Shown piece by piece: positions 9,007-17,889 of a stretch of DNA of 64,000 bases. The first letter of the stretch is position 1. Every line of letters starts with the position of its first letter. The DNA comes from Paracoccus marinaquae (GTDB lineage Bacteria > Pseudomonadota > Alphaproteobacteria > Rhodobacterales > Rhodobacteraceae): the NCBI RefSeq assembly GCF_018860165.1, contig NZ_JAHKNG010000016.1, forward strand, positions 21,994-85,993, in the 5' to 3' direction. The notes under the pieces were generated by a model. It was not told where the DNA came from, ran no database searches, and saw only the letters and a program-made list of their open reading frames with translations. A program made the position numbers and the translations under genes.

Positions 9007-10965
9007 TCAGACGCCCCTCGGCTCGACGAACATGCGACCGCGCATCTCCATGTGCAGCGCATGGCAGAACCACTGGCAGTAATACCAGTAGACCCCCGGC
9101 GTCGCCGCGACGAAGGTGACCGAGGCCGTCTGCTGCGGCCCGATCTCCATCGCCACGCCATGATTGCCCAGGGTGAAGCCGTGGGTCAGGTCGTCGATCT
9201 CGTCGATATTGGTGATGATCACCGTGACCTCGTCGCCCTCCTTCACCGTAAAGCTTTCGAGCGAGAAGTTGGGCGCCGAGCTGGACATGTAGACCCGCAC
9301 CTTGTCGCCGTCGCGGATCACCTCCTCGACCCAGTCGTCGATATCGACGCCATCGGCCTCGGCCTGCGCGCGCGTCTCGGCCCACATCGGGTCGTTGCGG
9401 TCCCAGACCGACTTGATGTTCGACAGGATCGAGGGATGGACCGAGATGGCGTCATGCGGCTCGGCGAAGGTCGGGCCGTCATGGACCAGAACCATCTTGT
9501 CGCCCGAGATGTCGATCAACTGGTCGTTCTCTGCCTTCAGCGGCCCGACATTCAGGAAGCGGTCCTTCGAGAACTTGCACAGGCAGACCAGCCAGTCATT
9601 GCCGGCATCCAGCGTTTCGCCCATCACCGTCTTCAGGTGGCCGGGCTGGTAATGCACGTCGATCTTGTCCTTGATCGGATCGACCTGTTCGCCGGCATAG
9701 GCGCGGATGGCGTCCTCGATGTTCCATTTCACCACCTGGCTGTCGAGGAACAGCGAGGTATAGGCATTGCCGCGCCCGTCGAAGGCGGTGTGAAGCGGCC
9801 CGAGGCCCAGTTCCGGCTCGGCGACGACGGCGCTGCGGGGATCGGCATTCTCAGCGAACAGCGCGTCGAACTTGGTAACGTCCAGCACCGTGACCGTGGG
9901 CGACAGCTTGCCCGCGATGCAGAGATGCTTCTTGTCCGGCGCCATGTTGCAGCCATGCGGGTTGTTGGCGATCGGGATATAGCGGGTGAACTGGCTGTTG
10001 GCGTCTTTGCGCCCGTCCAGAACCTTGACCCCGTTCACCTCCTGGAATTCGCCGGCGGCCACGGCCCGCTCGATCTCGGCGATGTTGAAGACGACGACAT
10101 GATCCATCTCGGACTCGGTCATCTCGGCCAGGGTCATCCCCATTTCCGAGTTGTAGGAGGTCGAGAAGGCCCATTTGCCTTCGTAATCGGCGTCGCAGTT
10201 GTCGAGGTTGCCCGAGACCAGAACCTGCCAGGCCACGTCCCACTTGTCGGCATCGACGGCGGTGAAGACGTTCACATAGGTCGAGACGTCATTCATGGTC
10301 GAGCCGTCATTGACCAGCGGTGCCTCGTCCTCGCCATTGCAGAAGACATAGTTCGAGCGCGGCCATTTCTGCGGGCGCAGGCCATGGATCCCCTTGGCAT
10401 TCGGGATCTCGAGGATCGCGTCGCATTTCATCACGTCGCAGCGGACCCGTGCCACGCGGGTATTGGCCTTGTCGTTCATGAACAGGTAGCGGCCGTCATA
10501 CTTGCCATCGGTGAAGGACATGTGGACATGGTGCAGGTCGCCATTGTCGTGGATCTGCTTGCCGTTGGCGGCCAGCTGGCGCTTGGTCGCCTCGCTCATG
10601 GTCCGCTGGTGGACGCGGATCGATTCGTTGGTCTGGCCCCAGCCGGTGGCCGAGCAGCGGTTGAACACCGGCACCCGCATCAGTTCGCGCATCGAGGGAA
10701 CGCCGAGGATGCGCATCTCGCCCGCCTGGCCCGAGGACCAGAAGCCGTAATAATCGTCAAGCTGGCCCGGCAGGATGGCGCCATTGCCCTCGGCAGCGGC
10801 GGCCGCGCCCGCGGTCAGCGCCGTGGTCGTTCCGACGGCGCCCAGCCCCAGCGAGACGGGGCCCAACGCCAGCCGACCGCCAAGCGCACCGGCTGCGGCC
10901 GCGCCGCCCGCCGTAGCGCCTAGCATCGCGCGCCGGCTCAGTCCCTTGTTGTCTTTCGATTCCAT
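9007..10965 (-). CDS. nosZ: NosZ, nitrous oxide reductase (clade I)
   Basis: Periplasmic multicopper enzyme reducing N2O to N2. From ATG 10965 the protein is 652 aa, the length known for Paracoccus NosZ; AGGAG lies upstream. The N-terminus has a twin-arginine signal ([15 protein letters not shown]), typical of clade I. The C-terminal cupredoxin domain carries the CuA site in [15 protein letters not shown], with both Cys, His and Met ligands. The beta-propeller part contains the His-rich CuZ elements such as DVHHVHMS-like ([10 protein letters not shown]) and [11 protein letters not shown]. Lies between nosR and nosD. Confidence 0.98.
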   Translation of the reverse strand: MESKDNKGLSRRAMLGATAGGAAAAGALGGRLALGPVSLGLGAVGTTTALTAGAAAAAEGNGAILPGQLDDYYGFWSSGQAGEMRILGVPSMRELMRVPVFNRCSATGWGQTNESIRVHQRTMSEATKRQLAANGKQIHDNGDLHHVHMSFTDGKYDGRYLFMNDKANTRVARVRCDVMKCDAILEIPNAKGIHGLRPQKWPRSNYVFCNGEDEAPLVNDGSTMNDVSTYVNVFTAVDADKWDVAWQVLVSGNLDNCDADYEGKWAFSTSYNSEMGMTLAEMTESEMDHVVVFNIAEIERAVAAGEFQEVNGVKVLDGRKDANSQFTRYIPIANNPHGCNMAPDKKHLCIAGKLSPTVTVLDVTKFDALFAENADPRSAVVAEPELGLGPLHTAFDGRGNAYTSLFLDSQVVKWNIEDAIRAYAGEQVDPIKDKIDVHYQPGHLKTVMGETLDAGNDWLVCLCKFSKDRFLNVGPLKAENDQLIDISGDKMVLVHDGPTFAEPHDAISVHPSILSNIKSVWDRNDPMWAETRAQAEADGVDIDDWVEEVIRDGDKVRVYMSSSAPNFSLESFTVKEGDEVTVIITNIDEIDDLTHGFTLGNHGVAMEIGPQQTASVTFVAATPGVYWYYCQWFCHALHMEMRGRMFVEPRGV

Positions 10966-10982
10966 GATCGAACTCCTCTTGG

Positions 10983-13169
10983 TTAAAGGTTGCCGGCACG
11001 GGCGGCATTGGGATGCCCGGCCGGTGGATTGCCCAGTTTCGGCGGCGTGCTGGCCGCGACGGCACCGCGCCGCTTCATCTTCTTGATGACGACCGGGCAG
11101 GTGGTTTCGGACTGGTAGAGCACCTGACAATGCAGACAGTTCACGCATTCGTTCGGGTTGATCTCACCGGTCGGATGGATGGCCTGCACCGGGCATTGAT
11201 GGGCGCAGGTCTGGCAGGGATTTCCGCATTCGTGATAGCGCTTGAGCCAGTCGAACATCCGCAGCCGCGCCGGGATCGCCAGCGCCGCGCCCAGCGGGCA
11301 GAGATAGCGGCAATAGAAGCGCTCGACGAACAGCCCGGCGATCAGCAGCGCGGCGGCATAGGCCACGAAAGGCCAGGCGCGCAGGAATTTCAGGATGATC
11401 GCGGTCTTGAAGGGCTCGATCTCAGCCAGATGCTCGGCCTGTTCGACGCTGACCAGCGACACGCCGAACAGCCCGAGGAAGATCATGTACTTGACCGGCC
11501 ACAGCCGCTCGTGCAGGCCCCAGGGCAGAGTCCATTGCGGCACCCCCAGCCGGCGCGCGATACGGTTGGTGATTTCCTGCAAGGCGCCAAAGGGGCAAAG
11601 CCAGCCGCAATAGGCACCGCGCCCCCAGAACAGCAGCGCGGCCGCGACCGCGAACCACAGGATGAAGGTCAGCGGATCCAGCAGGAAGGCCTGCCAGCTG
11701 AAGCCGTTGACCAGGCTGCCGAACAGCGCCATCAGGTTCACCACCGACAGCTGCGCATTGGCATACCAGCCCAGAAAGACCAGCGTGACCGTCAGGAAGG
11801 TCATCCTGAAGATGAAGAAGCCGCGCTCGTTCCGGGTGACGAAGCTCTGGAAGAAGAACGCGCCCGTCAGCACCAGCAGCATTCCCGCGAGGCCCGCGAT
11901 CTTCACGGTCGAATCGCTCCAGATCCGTTTCCACAGAACGGCCTGCGCCTGGTCCTCATCGGCATCGGCGATCTGCTCGACCTCGGCCGGGGCCTCGGGC
12001 GCGGCGATCTTGCGCAGGTATTTCTGCGGCAACTGATAGCCCAGATCGAAGGTCTGGAAGACCTTCTCGATCGGCCCGACCTCGCGATGAACCAGAAGCT
12101 GGATGCGGAAGGGCCGGGTCGGATCGAAACCCGACGAGGCCGGAATCCGGAACAGGTCCATCTCGGTGAATTCCGGCGCTCCTTCGGCCTTTACTCCGCC
12201 CAGCCGGCGATGGTCGCGGTCGCGGAACCGGACCGAGACATCGTCCTGAATCAGCACGATCCGGTCAAAGATGCCGCCGCGCACATAGCCCGATCCCTTG
12301 AAGCTGTAGAGCCCGCGGCCCATGACCGCGATGGCCTGATCGCCCTCGTCCAGCCAGGTGCCAAGGTTGGCGAAGTCGCCATCCGACAGCAGCGCCTCAC
12401 CGATCGCCGGAACCGAGACGAGGGCCACCTGCATCTCGATGAAGGTAGCCTCGGGCGCCTCGGTCAGGGCCCGCTCGGCGGCACGCGCATCGGGATGGGC
12501 GGCGAAGGCACTGTTGACCTGCCCCACATCCAGCGACAGCCGGCGCAGCGTGCCGTCGCCCTCGGCCTCGAACCAGTCGGCGGCAGGGGCCGCGTCGGGA
12601 TCGATCTCCAGTTGCGGACCCGTCGCCGCCTTGTCGGGCTGCAGCCCGCCCAGGCCCAATGTCCGGGCAACCTTCAGCCCCGAGCGGATGATGGAATCGT
12701 CGATCACCATCACCGTGACCGTCGCGCCCGAGATGATGTCCACCTCATGCGAGGTTCCCCCCGAACGCGCCTCGGCCACGAGATCAAGCCCGGCATAGCC
12801 TTCGACCAGCGCCTTGACCTTCGAATCGGGGATGCCGATCAGCACGATCGGCTCGGAATGCTTGAGCAGGCGGACGGCCAGAACCTTCGCGTCCTTGTCC
12901 ACCACGACCAGCGAATGAATGGGCTTGCCCGAATAGCCGGTCGTCCCGACGAAATCCGAGGTGATGAAGGCCCAGGCGACGGTCTCGCCGTCCTTCAGGA
13001 CCGGGGCGACGGGCAGATCCTCGCGGATCGGCCCGAAACCCTCGGCGCCGGGCACCAGATCCGAGGCCACCTGACCGGGCAGCAATCCGGACAGGACCGT
13101 TTCGGCGCTGACCGGCCCGGCAAGAACCAGAGCGAGGACGAGGCAAAGGGCGAGGCGGAGGAACTTCAT
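10983..13169 (-). CDS. nosR: NosR, polytopic flavo-iron-sulfur protein for N2O reduction
   Basis: 728-aa membrane protein required for nosZ expression and for electron supply to NosZ. Order of parts: Sec signal, periplasmic FMN-binding domain with the covalent attachment site in SGATVTVM near residue 148, about six membrane helices, and a cytoplasmic ferredoxin-like region with two cysteine clusters ([13 protein letters not shown] and CVNCLHC) near the C-terminus. FMN is presumably loaded by NosX. The start overlaps the preceding nosC-like gene by 4 bp (ATGA). Confidence 0.96.
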   Translation of the reverse strand: MKFLRLALCLVLALVLAGPVSAETVLSGLLPGQVASDLVPGAEGFGPIREDLPVAPVLKDGETVAWAFITSDFVGTTGYSGKPIHSLVVVDKDAKVLAVRLLKHSEPIVLIGIPDSKVKALVEGYAGLDLVAEARSGGTSHEVDIISGATVTVMVIDDSIIRSGLKVARTLGLGGLQPDKAATGPQLEIDPDAAPAADWFEAEGDGTLRRLSLDVGQVNSAFAAHPDARAAERALTEAPEATFIEMQVALVSVPAIGEALLSDGDFANLGTWLDEGDQAIAVMGRGLYSFKGSGYVRGGIFDRIVLIQDDVSVRFRDRDHRRLGGVKAEGAPEFTEMDLFRIPASSGFDPTRPFRIQLLVHREVGPIEKVFQTFDLGYQLPQKYLRKIAAPEAPAEVEQIADADEDQAQAVLWKRIWSDSTVKIAGLAGMLLVLTGAFFFQSFVTRNERGFFIFRMTFLTVTLVFLGWYANAQLSVVNLMALFGSLVNGFSWQAFLLDPLTFILWFAVAAALLFWGRGAYCGWLCPFGALQEITNRIARRLGVPQWTLPWGLHERLWPVKYMIFLGLFGVSLVSVEQAEHLAEIEPFKTAIILKFLRAWPFVAYAAALLIAGLFVERFYCRYLCPLGAALAIPARLRMFDWLKRYHECGNPCQTCAHQCPVQAIHPTGEINPNECVNCLHCQVLYQSETTCPVVIKKMKRRGAVAASTPPKLGNPPAGHPNAARAGNL

Positions 13170-13477
13170 GCTCGGACATTCCTTGCATATGCCCGGAGCG
13201 GATCCGCCAAGGCGCTATCCGCGCCCCGGCCGGAGTCGGAGGCCGGGGCTTCAATCCGGGGAAAGTCACGGGGAAGGCCGCGCGACAGCGGGCGCAACGA
13301 GGCGCGATGCAACGCCACCTCAGGCCCGGCTGGGCGGGATAGGCGGCGCGGGCTGACATCGGTTCCGGCCGGTTGCGCCCCGTCCATGCGACCCTCGCCC
13401 CAGCCGGCCAGCAGCAGGAAAACCGACACAAATGTCAGCCAGGTCCGAATCGGCAAGGGGCGGATCGCGCGCTTCAT
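13166..13477 (-). CDS. Small N-terminally anchored protein at the nosC position
   Basis: 103-aa protein overlapping the nosR start by 4 bp, at the place where Paracoccus carries nosC (nosCRZDFYLX). It begins with a basic stretch and one hydrophobic segment (about residues 11-27, TWLTFVSVFLLLAGWG), then a proline/arginine-rich low-complexity tail. It contains no cysteine at all, whereas I recall NosC of P. denitrificans having a CxxCxC motif; so it is either a divergent NosC or an unrelated leader-like gene. Coupled translation with nosR and the promoter immediately upstream support a real gene. No function can be given. Confidence 0.6.
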   Translation of the reverse strand: MKRAIRPLPIRTWLTFVSVFLLLAGWGEGRMDGAQPAGTDVSPRRLSRPAGPEVALHRASLRPLSRGLPRDFPRIEAPASDSGRGADSALADPLRAYARNVRA

Positions 13478-13512
13478 GCCACGGCTTCTAGGCCGACAAT
13501 GATGACTCTACC

Positions 13513-13526
13513 TTGATATTTATCAA
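13513..13526 (-). promoter_or_regulatory. FNR-type box upstream of nos operon
   Basis: TTGAT-ATTT-ATCAA, a perfect FNR consensus palindrome, centred about 42 bp before the start codon at 13477 and about 120 bp before the divergent gene at 13641. Suggests oxygen control of nos transcription. Confidence 0.8.
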
Positions 13527-13570
13527 ACAAGCGGGCGTCAGTTACGAATTTGACCAATCGACCGGGCTCT

Positions 13571-13584
13571 TTGACAATAGTCAA
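13571..13584. promoter_or_regulatory. NNR/FNR-type box between nos operon and divergent membrane-protein operon
   Basis: TTGAC-AATA-GTCAA, a perfect palindrome about 63 bp before ATG 13641 and about 100 bp before ATG 13477. Together with the FNR-type box 58 bp away it gives this divergent promoter two Crp/Fnr sites with different half-sites (TTGAC versus TTGAT). Confidence 0.8.
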
Positions 13585-13640
13585 AGATCGGGCCGCCCCG
13601 CCGCGACATTCTGGCAGAAACGACGCTGAGCGGAGTCGCC

Positions 13641-14975
13641 ATGCCCGGAAGACATCTTGCGCGCTGGACGCTGAGCTGGTTTGCCAGCGCGTTGCTGTTT
13701 CTGATCGCGGCGCTGGCCCTTGCCGTCCTTCTGGCCCCCGCTCCGGGCGAGTGGACGGGCGGGCGCGGGCTGGCGCTGGTGCATCTGCTGGCGATCGGCT
13801 GGCTGAGCCAGATGATGTTCGGCGCCCTGACCCAGTTCCTGCCGGTCCTGCTGGCGCACCCGCTGCTGTGGCCGCATCTCTCGCCCGTGGCGCTGGCACT
13901 GACCGGGGCCGGGACGCTGCTTCTGGCGCTCGGCTTTACCGGCCTCGAGGGCTGGAGCCCCGGTTTCCTGCTGCTGCCGCTGGCCCCGGTGCTGCTGGGG
14001 GCAGGGTTCGGCCTGATCGCGGTCATGGCCGCGGGCTCGCTGGTGCCGGCCCGCGGATGGCGCGAGGGGACCGGTCGGCCGGTGATCCTTGCTTTCGTAG
14101 CGCTCGGTTTTGCCTTTGCCAGCGGTGAGGGCATGGCGATGACCGTCGCCGGTCTGGACGGGGCCTTCGCAATCGGTCTGGACGCCCTGCCCTTTCACAT
14201 CGGTCTGGCCGTCGCAGGCTGGCTGGGTCTTGGGACGGCCGGGGTCAGCTATCGGCTGTTTGCGATGTTCCTGATCGCGCCGGATGGCGGCAGCAGGCTG
14301 CGGACGGTAACCGCCGGCGCGGCGCTTGTCCTGCTGTTCCTGCTGGCCGCGGGCCTGCTGCGCGAGATTGCCACCGGCGCCGCCCCGTCCCTTCTGCTGG
14401 CGGCGGCGTTCTGCATCAGCCTGACGGCCGGCCTCTATCTGACCGACATCATCCGGCTGTGGCGCGCGCGTCGGCGCAGCGTCCCCGAGGTGAACATGCA
14501 GATGAGCCGGCCCGCCCTTGCCTTTCTCGCCGCCGCCGCGCTGATGGCGCCGGCTGCGGTTCTGAAGGGAGGCCATCTGGCCGAGGCCACCGTCTTTGCC
14601 GCCCTGATCGGCTGGCTGTCGGGACTGACCCTGACGCAGATGATCAAGATCATCAGCTTTCTGACCTGGATTCAGGTCTTCGCGGCCCGGATCGGGCGCG
14701 GTGCGCTGCCGCAGGTGCATGAACTTGTCGATGAAACCGCCAGCCGGCGCTGGCTGTCGCTGTGGTTCGGCGCGGCAGCACTGGGAACCCTGGCGCTGCT
14801 GGCCGGGCAATCCGTGGCGCTGCGCCTGTCTTTCGCCCTGCTTCTTGTCGCGGCACTGGGTATTGTCCGCCAGATCTGGCGGATCCGCCGTCTGGCCCTT
14901 GTCCCGCCCGCCATGCGCCCCGACTGCCTGCCGCCTCTGTTTCTTCCCCCCGCTCGAACGGAACCCCTGCAATGA
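13641..14975 (+). CDS. Polytopic membrane protein, NnrS/haem-copper-like, unassigned
   Basis: 444-aa protein with about 12 hydrophobic helices. Conserved-looking segments include HLLAIGWLSQMMFGALTQF and FHIGLAVAGWLGLG, with His residues inside or next to helices (HLLAIGW, LPFHIG, KGGHLAEA) that could bind haem or metal. It resembles NnrS and haem-copper oxidase subunit I families in general style but has no clear family signature that I can name. Start ATG 13641 lies behind two Crp/Fnr boxes, and its stop overlaps the DUF2249 gene by 4 bp. Probably a denitrification accessory protein. Confidence 0.75.
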   Translation: MPGRHLARWTLSWFASALLFLIAALALAVLLAPAPGEWTGGRGLALVHLLAIGWLSQMMFGALTQFLPVLLAHPLLWPHLSPVALALTGAGTLLLALGFTGLEGWSPGFLLLPLAPVLLGAGFGLIAVMAAGSLVPARGWREGTGRPVILAFVALGFAFASGEGMAMTVAGLDGAFAIGLDALPFHIGLAVAGWLGLGTAGVSYRLFAMFLIAPDGGSRLRTVTAGAALVLLFLLAAGLLREIATGAAPSLLLAAAFCISLTAGLYLTDIIRLWRARRRSVPEVNMQMSRPALAFLAAAALMAPAAVLKGGHLAEATVFAALIGWLSGLTLTQMIKIISFLTWIQVFAARIGRGALPQVHELVDETASRRWLSLWFGAAALGTLALLAGQSVALRLSFALLLVAALGIVRQIWRIRRLALVPPAMRPDCLPPLFLPPARTEPLQ

Positions 14976-15502
14976 CCCAGACAACAGACCCGATCCGCGA
15001 ACTGGATGTCCGCCCGATCCTTGCCTCCGGCCAGGATCCCTTCGGCGCCATCATGGATGTCGTCGGCTCGCTGCCTCCCGGCACGTCGCTGCGGCTGATC
15101 GCGCCCTTCCAGCCCACCCCGCTGTTCAGCGTCATGGCCCGCCAGGGCTATGCCGCCGCCCCCCGCCAGCGCGGGGATGGCGCGTGGGAGGTTCTGTTCA
15201 GCCCGGACACCGGCAGCACCACGGAACAGGACCTGTCGCCCGGCAGCAACCGCGAGGCGATGTTCTGGCCCGATCCCGCGCAATCTCTGGACCTGACCGG
15301 CCTGATGCCACCCGAGCCGATGGTGCGCATCCTCGCCACGCTGGAAGACATGGCCCCGGGCGAGGTGCTGTTTGCCTTGCTGGAACGCGAGCCGGTCTTC
15401 CTGTTTCCCGAACTGAGCGCGCGCGAGCATGACTGGGCGGGCAATCTGGCCGCCGACGGGGCCGGCTACCGGCTGCTGATCCGGCGTGGCGGTGAGAAAT
15501 GA
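14972..15502 (+). CDS. Double-DUF2249 protein
   Basis: 176-aa cytoplasmic protein with two tandem DUF2249 (TusA-like fold) units: LDVRPILASGQDPFGAIM... near residues 9-70 and a second, LDLTGLMPPEPMVRILATL..., near residues 100-170. DUF2249 proteins are frequent in denitrification clusters and are suspected of sulfur or metal-cofactor handling, but the function is not established. Overlaps the genes on both sides by ATGA. Confidence 0.8.
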   Translation: MTQTTDPIRELDVRPILASGQDPFGAIMDVVGSLPPGTSLRLIAPFQPTPLFSVMARQGYAAAPRQRGDGAWEVLFSPDTGSTTEQDLSPGSNREAMFWPDPAQSLDLTGLMPPEPMVRILATLEDMAPGEVLFALLEREPVFLFPELSAREHDWAGNLAADGAGYRLLIRRGGEK

Positions 15503-15798
15503 ACACGGCCGGGTCTGCCCTGCGCCAGCCGGTCGAGGCCGCGCTGGCCACGATCATCGACCCCGAAACGGGGTATGATCTGATCGCCATGGGGTTGATC
15601 CGTGCCATCCGGATCGAGGATGGCCGGGTCCATGTCTCGATGACCACGACCGTTCAGGGCTGTCCGATGACCGAGGCGCTTCGGCTGGGGGCCGAGGCCG
15701 CGCTGGCCTCGGTGCCCGGCGTCTCTGAGGCAAAGGTGGACATGGGCTGGGATCCGCCCTGGACGCCCGACCGCGTCGGCCGCGGCGTCTGGTCATAA
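15499..15798 (+). CDS. MIP18/DUF59-type metal-sulfur cluster assembly factor
   Basis: 99-aa member of the MIP18 (SufT/PaaD-like) family, which helps mature Fe-S proteins. Visible signature: IIDPETGYDLIAMGLIRAI near the N-terminus and TTTVQGCPMTEALRLG with the conserved Cys. The C-terminal DMGWDPPWTPDR matches the family's W-xPPW motif. Third gene of the overlapping set, 151 bp before the NnrR-like regulator; its clients may be Fe-S proteins such as NosR. Confidence 0.85.
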   Translation: MNTAGSALRQPVEAALATIIDPETGYDLIAMGLIRAIRIEDGRVHVSMTTTVQGCPMTEALRLGAEAALASVPGVSEAKVDMGWDPPWTPDRVGRGVWS

Positions 15799-15949
15799 AG
15801 GCGAAGCTGCATGTCATGGGACATCGTTCGGCCCCTGCCGCGGCCCCGGCCCGCCGGATGGCCGGCGGATGTGATGCAGCCTTTTGCCACCTTTCGATCC
15901 GGGCGATTTCCTGTAATCTCCTGCGGCGCGGACAAGAACGGATCTGCCC

Positions 15950-16642
15950 ATGACCGTGGATATCTCCCTGCTGCGGGGACTGGCGCTGTTTCGGCAACTG
16001 GACGAGACGACGCTGAGCCGGCTGATGAAACGCGCGACCCTCCGGCGGTTCGCCGCGGGCGACACCGTGTTCGAGCAGGGCGCGCCCGCGCGTACGTTCT
16101 TCATGCTGATCTCGGGGCGTCTGAAGGTGACGCAGGTGACGGCGGACGGCCGGCAGGTCATGGTACGGGTGGTTCATCCCGGCGATCTTTTCGGCTTTGC
16201 CCGCGCGCTGTCACGGTCGGATTATCCCGGCACCTCGCGGGCGGCGGTGGACAGCCAGGTGATCGGCTGGCCGATGGCCGACTGGGATGCGGTGGTCGAA
16301 TCGACCCCGCAACTGGCGCTCAACGCCATGCAGACCATCGGCCAGCGCCTTGATGAGGCCCATACACGCCTGCGCGAACTTTCGACCGAAGAGGTCGAAC
16401 GGCGGGTGGCCCATACGGTGCTGCGCCTGACCCAGAAGGCCGGACGCCGTGACGGCGACGGCACCCGCATCGATTTCCCGATCTCGCGCCAGGATATCGC
16501 AGAGATGACCGGCACGACGCTGCATACCGTCTCGCGCATCCTGTCGGGATGGGAAAGCAGGGGCATCGTGCGTGGCGGCCGGCAGCGGCTGACCCTGGTG
16601 GACAGCGATGCGCTGCGGCAGATTGCCGATCCCGAAATCTGA
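15950..16642 (+). CDS. nnrR: Crp/Fnr-family regulator, NnrR type
   Basis: 230-aa regulator: N-terminal cNMP-binding-type beta roll (about residues 10-120), dimer helix, C-terminal winged helix. It has no cysteine, so it cannot carry an FNR-type Fe-S cluster and fits the NO-responsive NNR/NnrR/DNR group. The recognition helix reads [10 protein letters not shown] (residues 189-198); the Ser-Arg pair of FNR is kept (Ser195, Arg196) but the FNR glutamate is His192. Sits between nos accessory genes and pseudoazurin, so control of these promoters is likely; symbol given by family type and context. Confidence 0.8.
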   Translation: MTVDISLLRGLALFRQLDETTLSRLMKRATLRRFAAGDTVFEQGAPARTFFMLISGRLKVTQVTADGRQVMVRVVHPGDLFGFARALSRSDYPGTSRAAVDSQVIGWPMADWDAVVESTPQLALNAMQTIGQRLDEAHTRLRELSTEEVERRVAHTVLRLTQKAGRRDGDGTRIDFPISRQDIAEMTGTTLHTVSRILSGWESRGIVRGGRQRLTLVDSDALRQIADPEI

Positions 16643-16658
16643 GTTTTTTCGTCACTCT

Positions 16659-16672
16659 TTGCGTTTTGTCAA
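16659..16672 (+). promoter_or_regulatory. Hybrid Crp/Fnr-type box upstream of pseudoazurin
   Basis: TTGCG-TTTT-GTCAA, centred about 75 bp before ATG 16741. The right half matches NNR/FNR sites but the left half is TTGCG rather than TTGAC/T. Probably the anaerobic control site of the pseudoazurin gene. Confidence 0.55.
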
Positions 16673-16740
16673 ACAGTCCAGCGATCCCGGGCGCTAGTCA
16701 GGGGCCACGGGCCTCGATGGCCCCTGGAAAGGAATTCAAG

Positions 16741-17181
16741 ATGAAGAACAGAACCTTTGTCATCGCCTCGGCGCTGGCCGCCATGCTGGCCGGGACAGGC
16801 GCGTTTGCCGCCGAATACGAGGTGCATATGCTGAACAAGGGCGAAAGCGGCGCGATGGTGTTCGAGCCGGCCTATGTCCGCGCCGAGCCGGGCGACGTGA
16901 TCCGTTTCATCCCCACCGACAAGAGCCACAATGTCGAGGCGATCAAGGACGTGCTGCCCGCCGGCGTCGAGCCGTTCAAGAGCAAGGTCAATGAAAGTTT
17001 CGACCTGACCGTGGCCGAAGGCGGCCTTTACGGCGTGAAATGCACGCCGCATTTCGGCATGGGCATGGTCGCCCTGATCCAGGTCGGTGAAGGCCCGTTC
17101 GATGTCGAGGCTACGAAGGCGGTCAAGATGCCCAAGAAGGCGCGCGAACGCTTTGACACGGCGCTGGCCGAGGTGAACTGA
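16741..17181 (+). CDS. Pseudoazurin
   Basis: 146-aa blue copper protein with a Sec signal ending near [11 protein letters not shown]. It shuttles electrons in the periplasm to nitrite reductase, N2O reductase and NorC. Type 1 copper ligands are visible: the N-terminal His in DKSHNVE, then Cys, His and Met in [24 protein letters not shown] lies directly before ATG 16741. Single-gene unit with its own Crp/Fnr-type box and a strong hairpin terminator downstream. Confidence 0.97.
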   Translation: MKNRTFVIASALAAMLAGTGAFAAEYEVHMLNKGESGAMVFEPAYVRAEPGDVIRFIPTDKSHNVEAIKDVLPAGVEPFKSKVNESFDLTVAEGGLYGVKCTPHFGMGMVALIQVGEGPFDVEATKAVKMPKKARERFDTALAEVN

Positions 17182-17214
17182 GGCCGGCCGCGCTTCACCG
17201 CGGAAACAACGCTG

Positions 17215-17499
17215 TCAGCCGCCGCGAGAACTCGCGGCGGCTTCGTTTCCGGACACCGGAAAGCTGGCTTTGCTGAGAACGGTCCCGTCGGCATCGAGGG
17301 TCAGGCGCAGCGCGCGGGCCTCGTAATAGAAGGTCAGCCGCCAGCGGCCCTCGTCTTCGCCCTGGCCGCGTTCGCTGCGCGAGGTGATCCGGCCATTGCG
17401 CATCATGTCCTGAACCACCGAGGATTGCAGGCCGAACGCCGCCGCCAGAAGCCCGGCATCGACCACGAACCCCTCGGCGGTCAGTTCCACATCGCTCAT
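17215..17499 (-). CDS. DUF6522-type small protein
   Basis: 94-aa protein from ATG 17499 (MSDVELTAEGFVVDAG), last gene of the nsrR-cco operon. The layout (short acidic start, a helical HTH-like stretch LLAAAFGLQSSVVQDMMRNG, then WRLTFYYEARALRLTLD) fits the DUF6522 family, found near denitrification and cbb3 genes; function unknown. Its start overlaps the preceding gene by 4 bp. The last codons lie within a terminator hairpin. Confidence 0.7.
   Translation of the reverse strand: MSDVELTAEGFVVDAGLLAAAFGLQSSVVQDMMRNGRITSRSERGQGEDEGRWRLTFYYEARALRLTLDADGTVLSKASFPVSGNEAAASSRGG
17218..17241. terminator. Bidirectional hairpin between pseudoazurin and the cco operon end
   Basis: Perfect 11-bp stem (GCCGCCGCGAG / CTCGCGGCGGC) with a 2-base loop, followed by TTCGTTT on the plus strand. 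It lies 36 bp after the pseudoazurin stop and within the 3' end of the convergent DUF6522 gene, so it can end both transcripts. Confidence 0.8.
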
Positions 17500-17735
17500 G
17501 ACTGGCCTCGCCAATAGCCGTTCGCGGCGGCGACGGTGGCGAAATGGGTCGCCACCACCTGGCTGACGGCGATCAGCGCATCCGCATCCCCGGCATATTC
17601 CGGACGAAGCTTGTCCCTCACGGCCGCATCCGGCTGGGTCAGCTTGACCGCGACCCGGGCCAGCTTGACCGCAAGGTCATAGCCCGCTTCGGGCGTCGGG
17701 GTGATGAGTGTCGGAAGCCAGTCGGACATGGCCAT
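17496..17735 (-). CDS. Small protein of unknown function in the cco operon
   Basis: 79-aa mostly helical protein (MAMSDWLPTLITPTPEAGYD...) without signal peptide or membrane segment. It is not recognised. GAGGA lies 5 nt before ATG 17735. Its start lies inside ccoS (59-bp overlap) and its stop overlaps the next gene by 4 bp, so it is translated within the nsrR-cco message. Confidence 0.7.
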   Translation of the reverse strand: MAMSDWLPTLITPTPEAGYDLAVKLARVAVKLTQPDAAVRDKLRPEYAGDADALIAVSQVVATHFATVAAANGYWRGQS

Positions 17736-17889
17736 TACCTTCCTCTTTGGGTGGGTCCTGTGGTGTGATGACGCGCCAGGCGGCGCCGTCGGGATCGTCG
17801 AACTGCCCGCCGCGCAATGCCCAGAAGAACGCGGCCAGCCCGACGAGCCCGAGGGCGATGGACACGGGGATCAGGACCGCAAGGCTCAT
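17677..17889 (-). CDS. ccoS: CcoS, cbb3 oxidase maturation protein
   Basis: 70-aa small membrane protein needed for cofactor insertion into cbb3 oxidase. Starts MSLAVLIPVSIALGLVGLAA with one transmembrane helix, followed by the family motif ALRGGQFDDPDGAAWRVI. The C-terminal tail (about 20 residues beyond the usual end) overlaps the next gene by 59 bp. ATG 17889 overlaps the DUF2189 stop by 4 bp. It is the only cco maturation gene in the operon; ccoG, ccoH and ccoI are not in this window. Confidence 0.92.
   Translation of the reverse strand: MSLAVLIPVSIALGLVGLAAFFWALRGGQFDDPDGAAWRVITPQDPPKEEGNGHVRLASDTHHPDARSGL

Noticed and set aside
13571..13584. Box as a terminator hairpin
   Set aside because: The palindrome has 5-bp AT-containing arms and lies in a divergent promoter; it matches Crp/Fnr sites instead.
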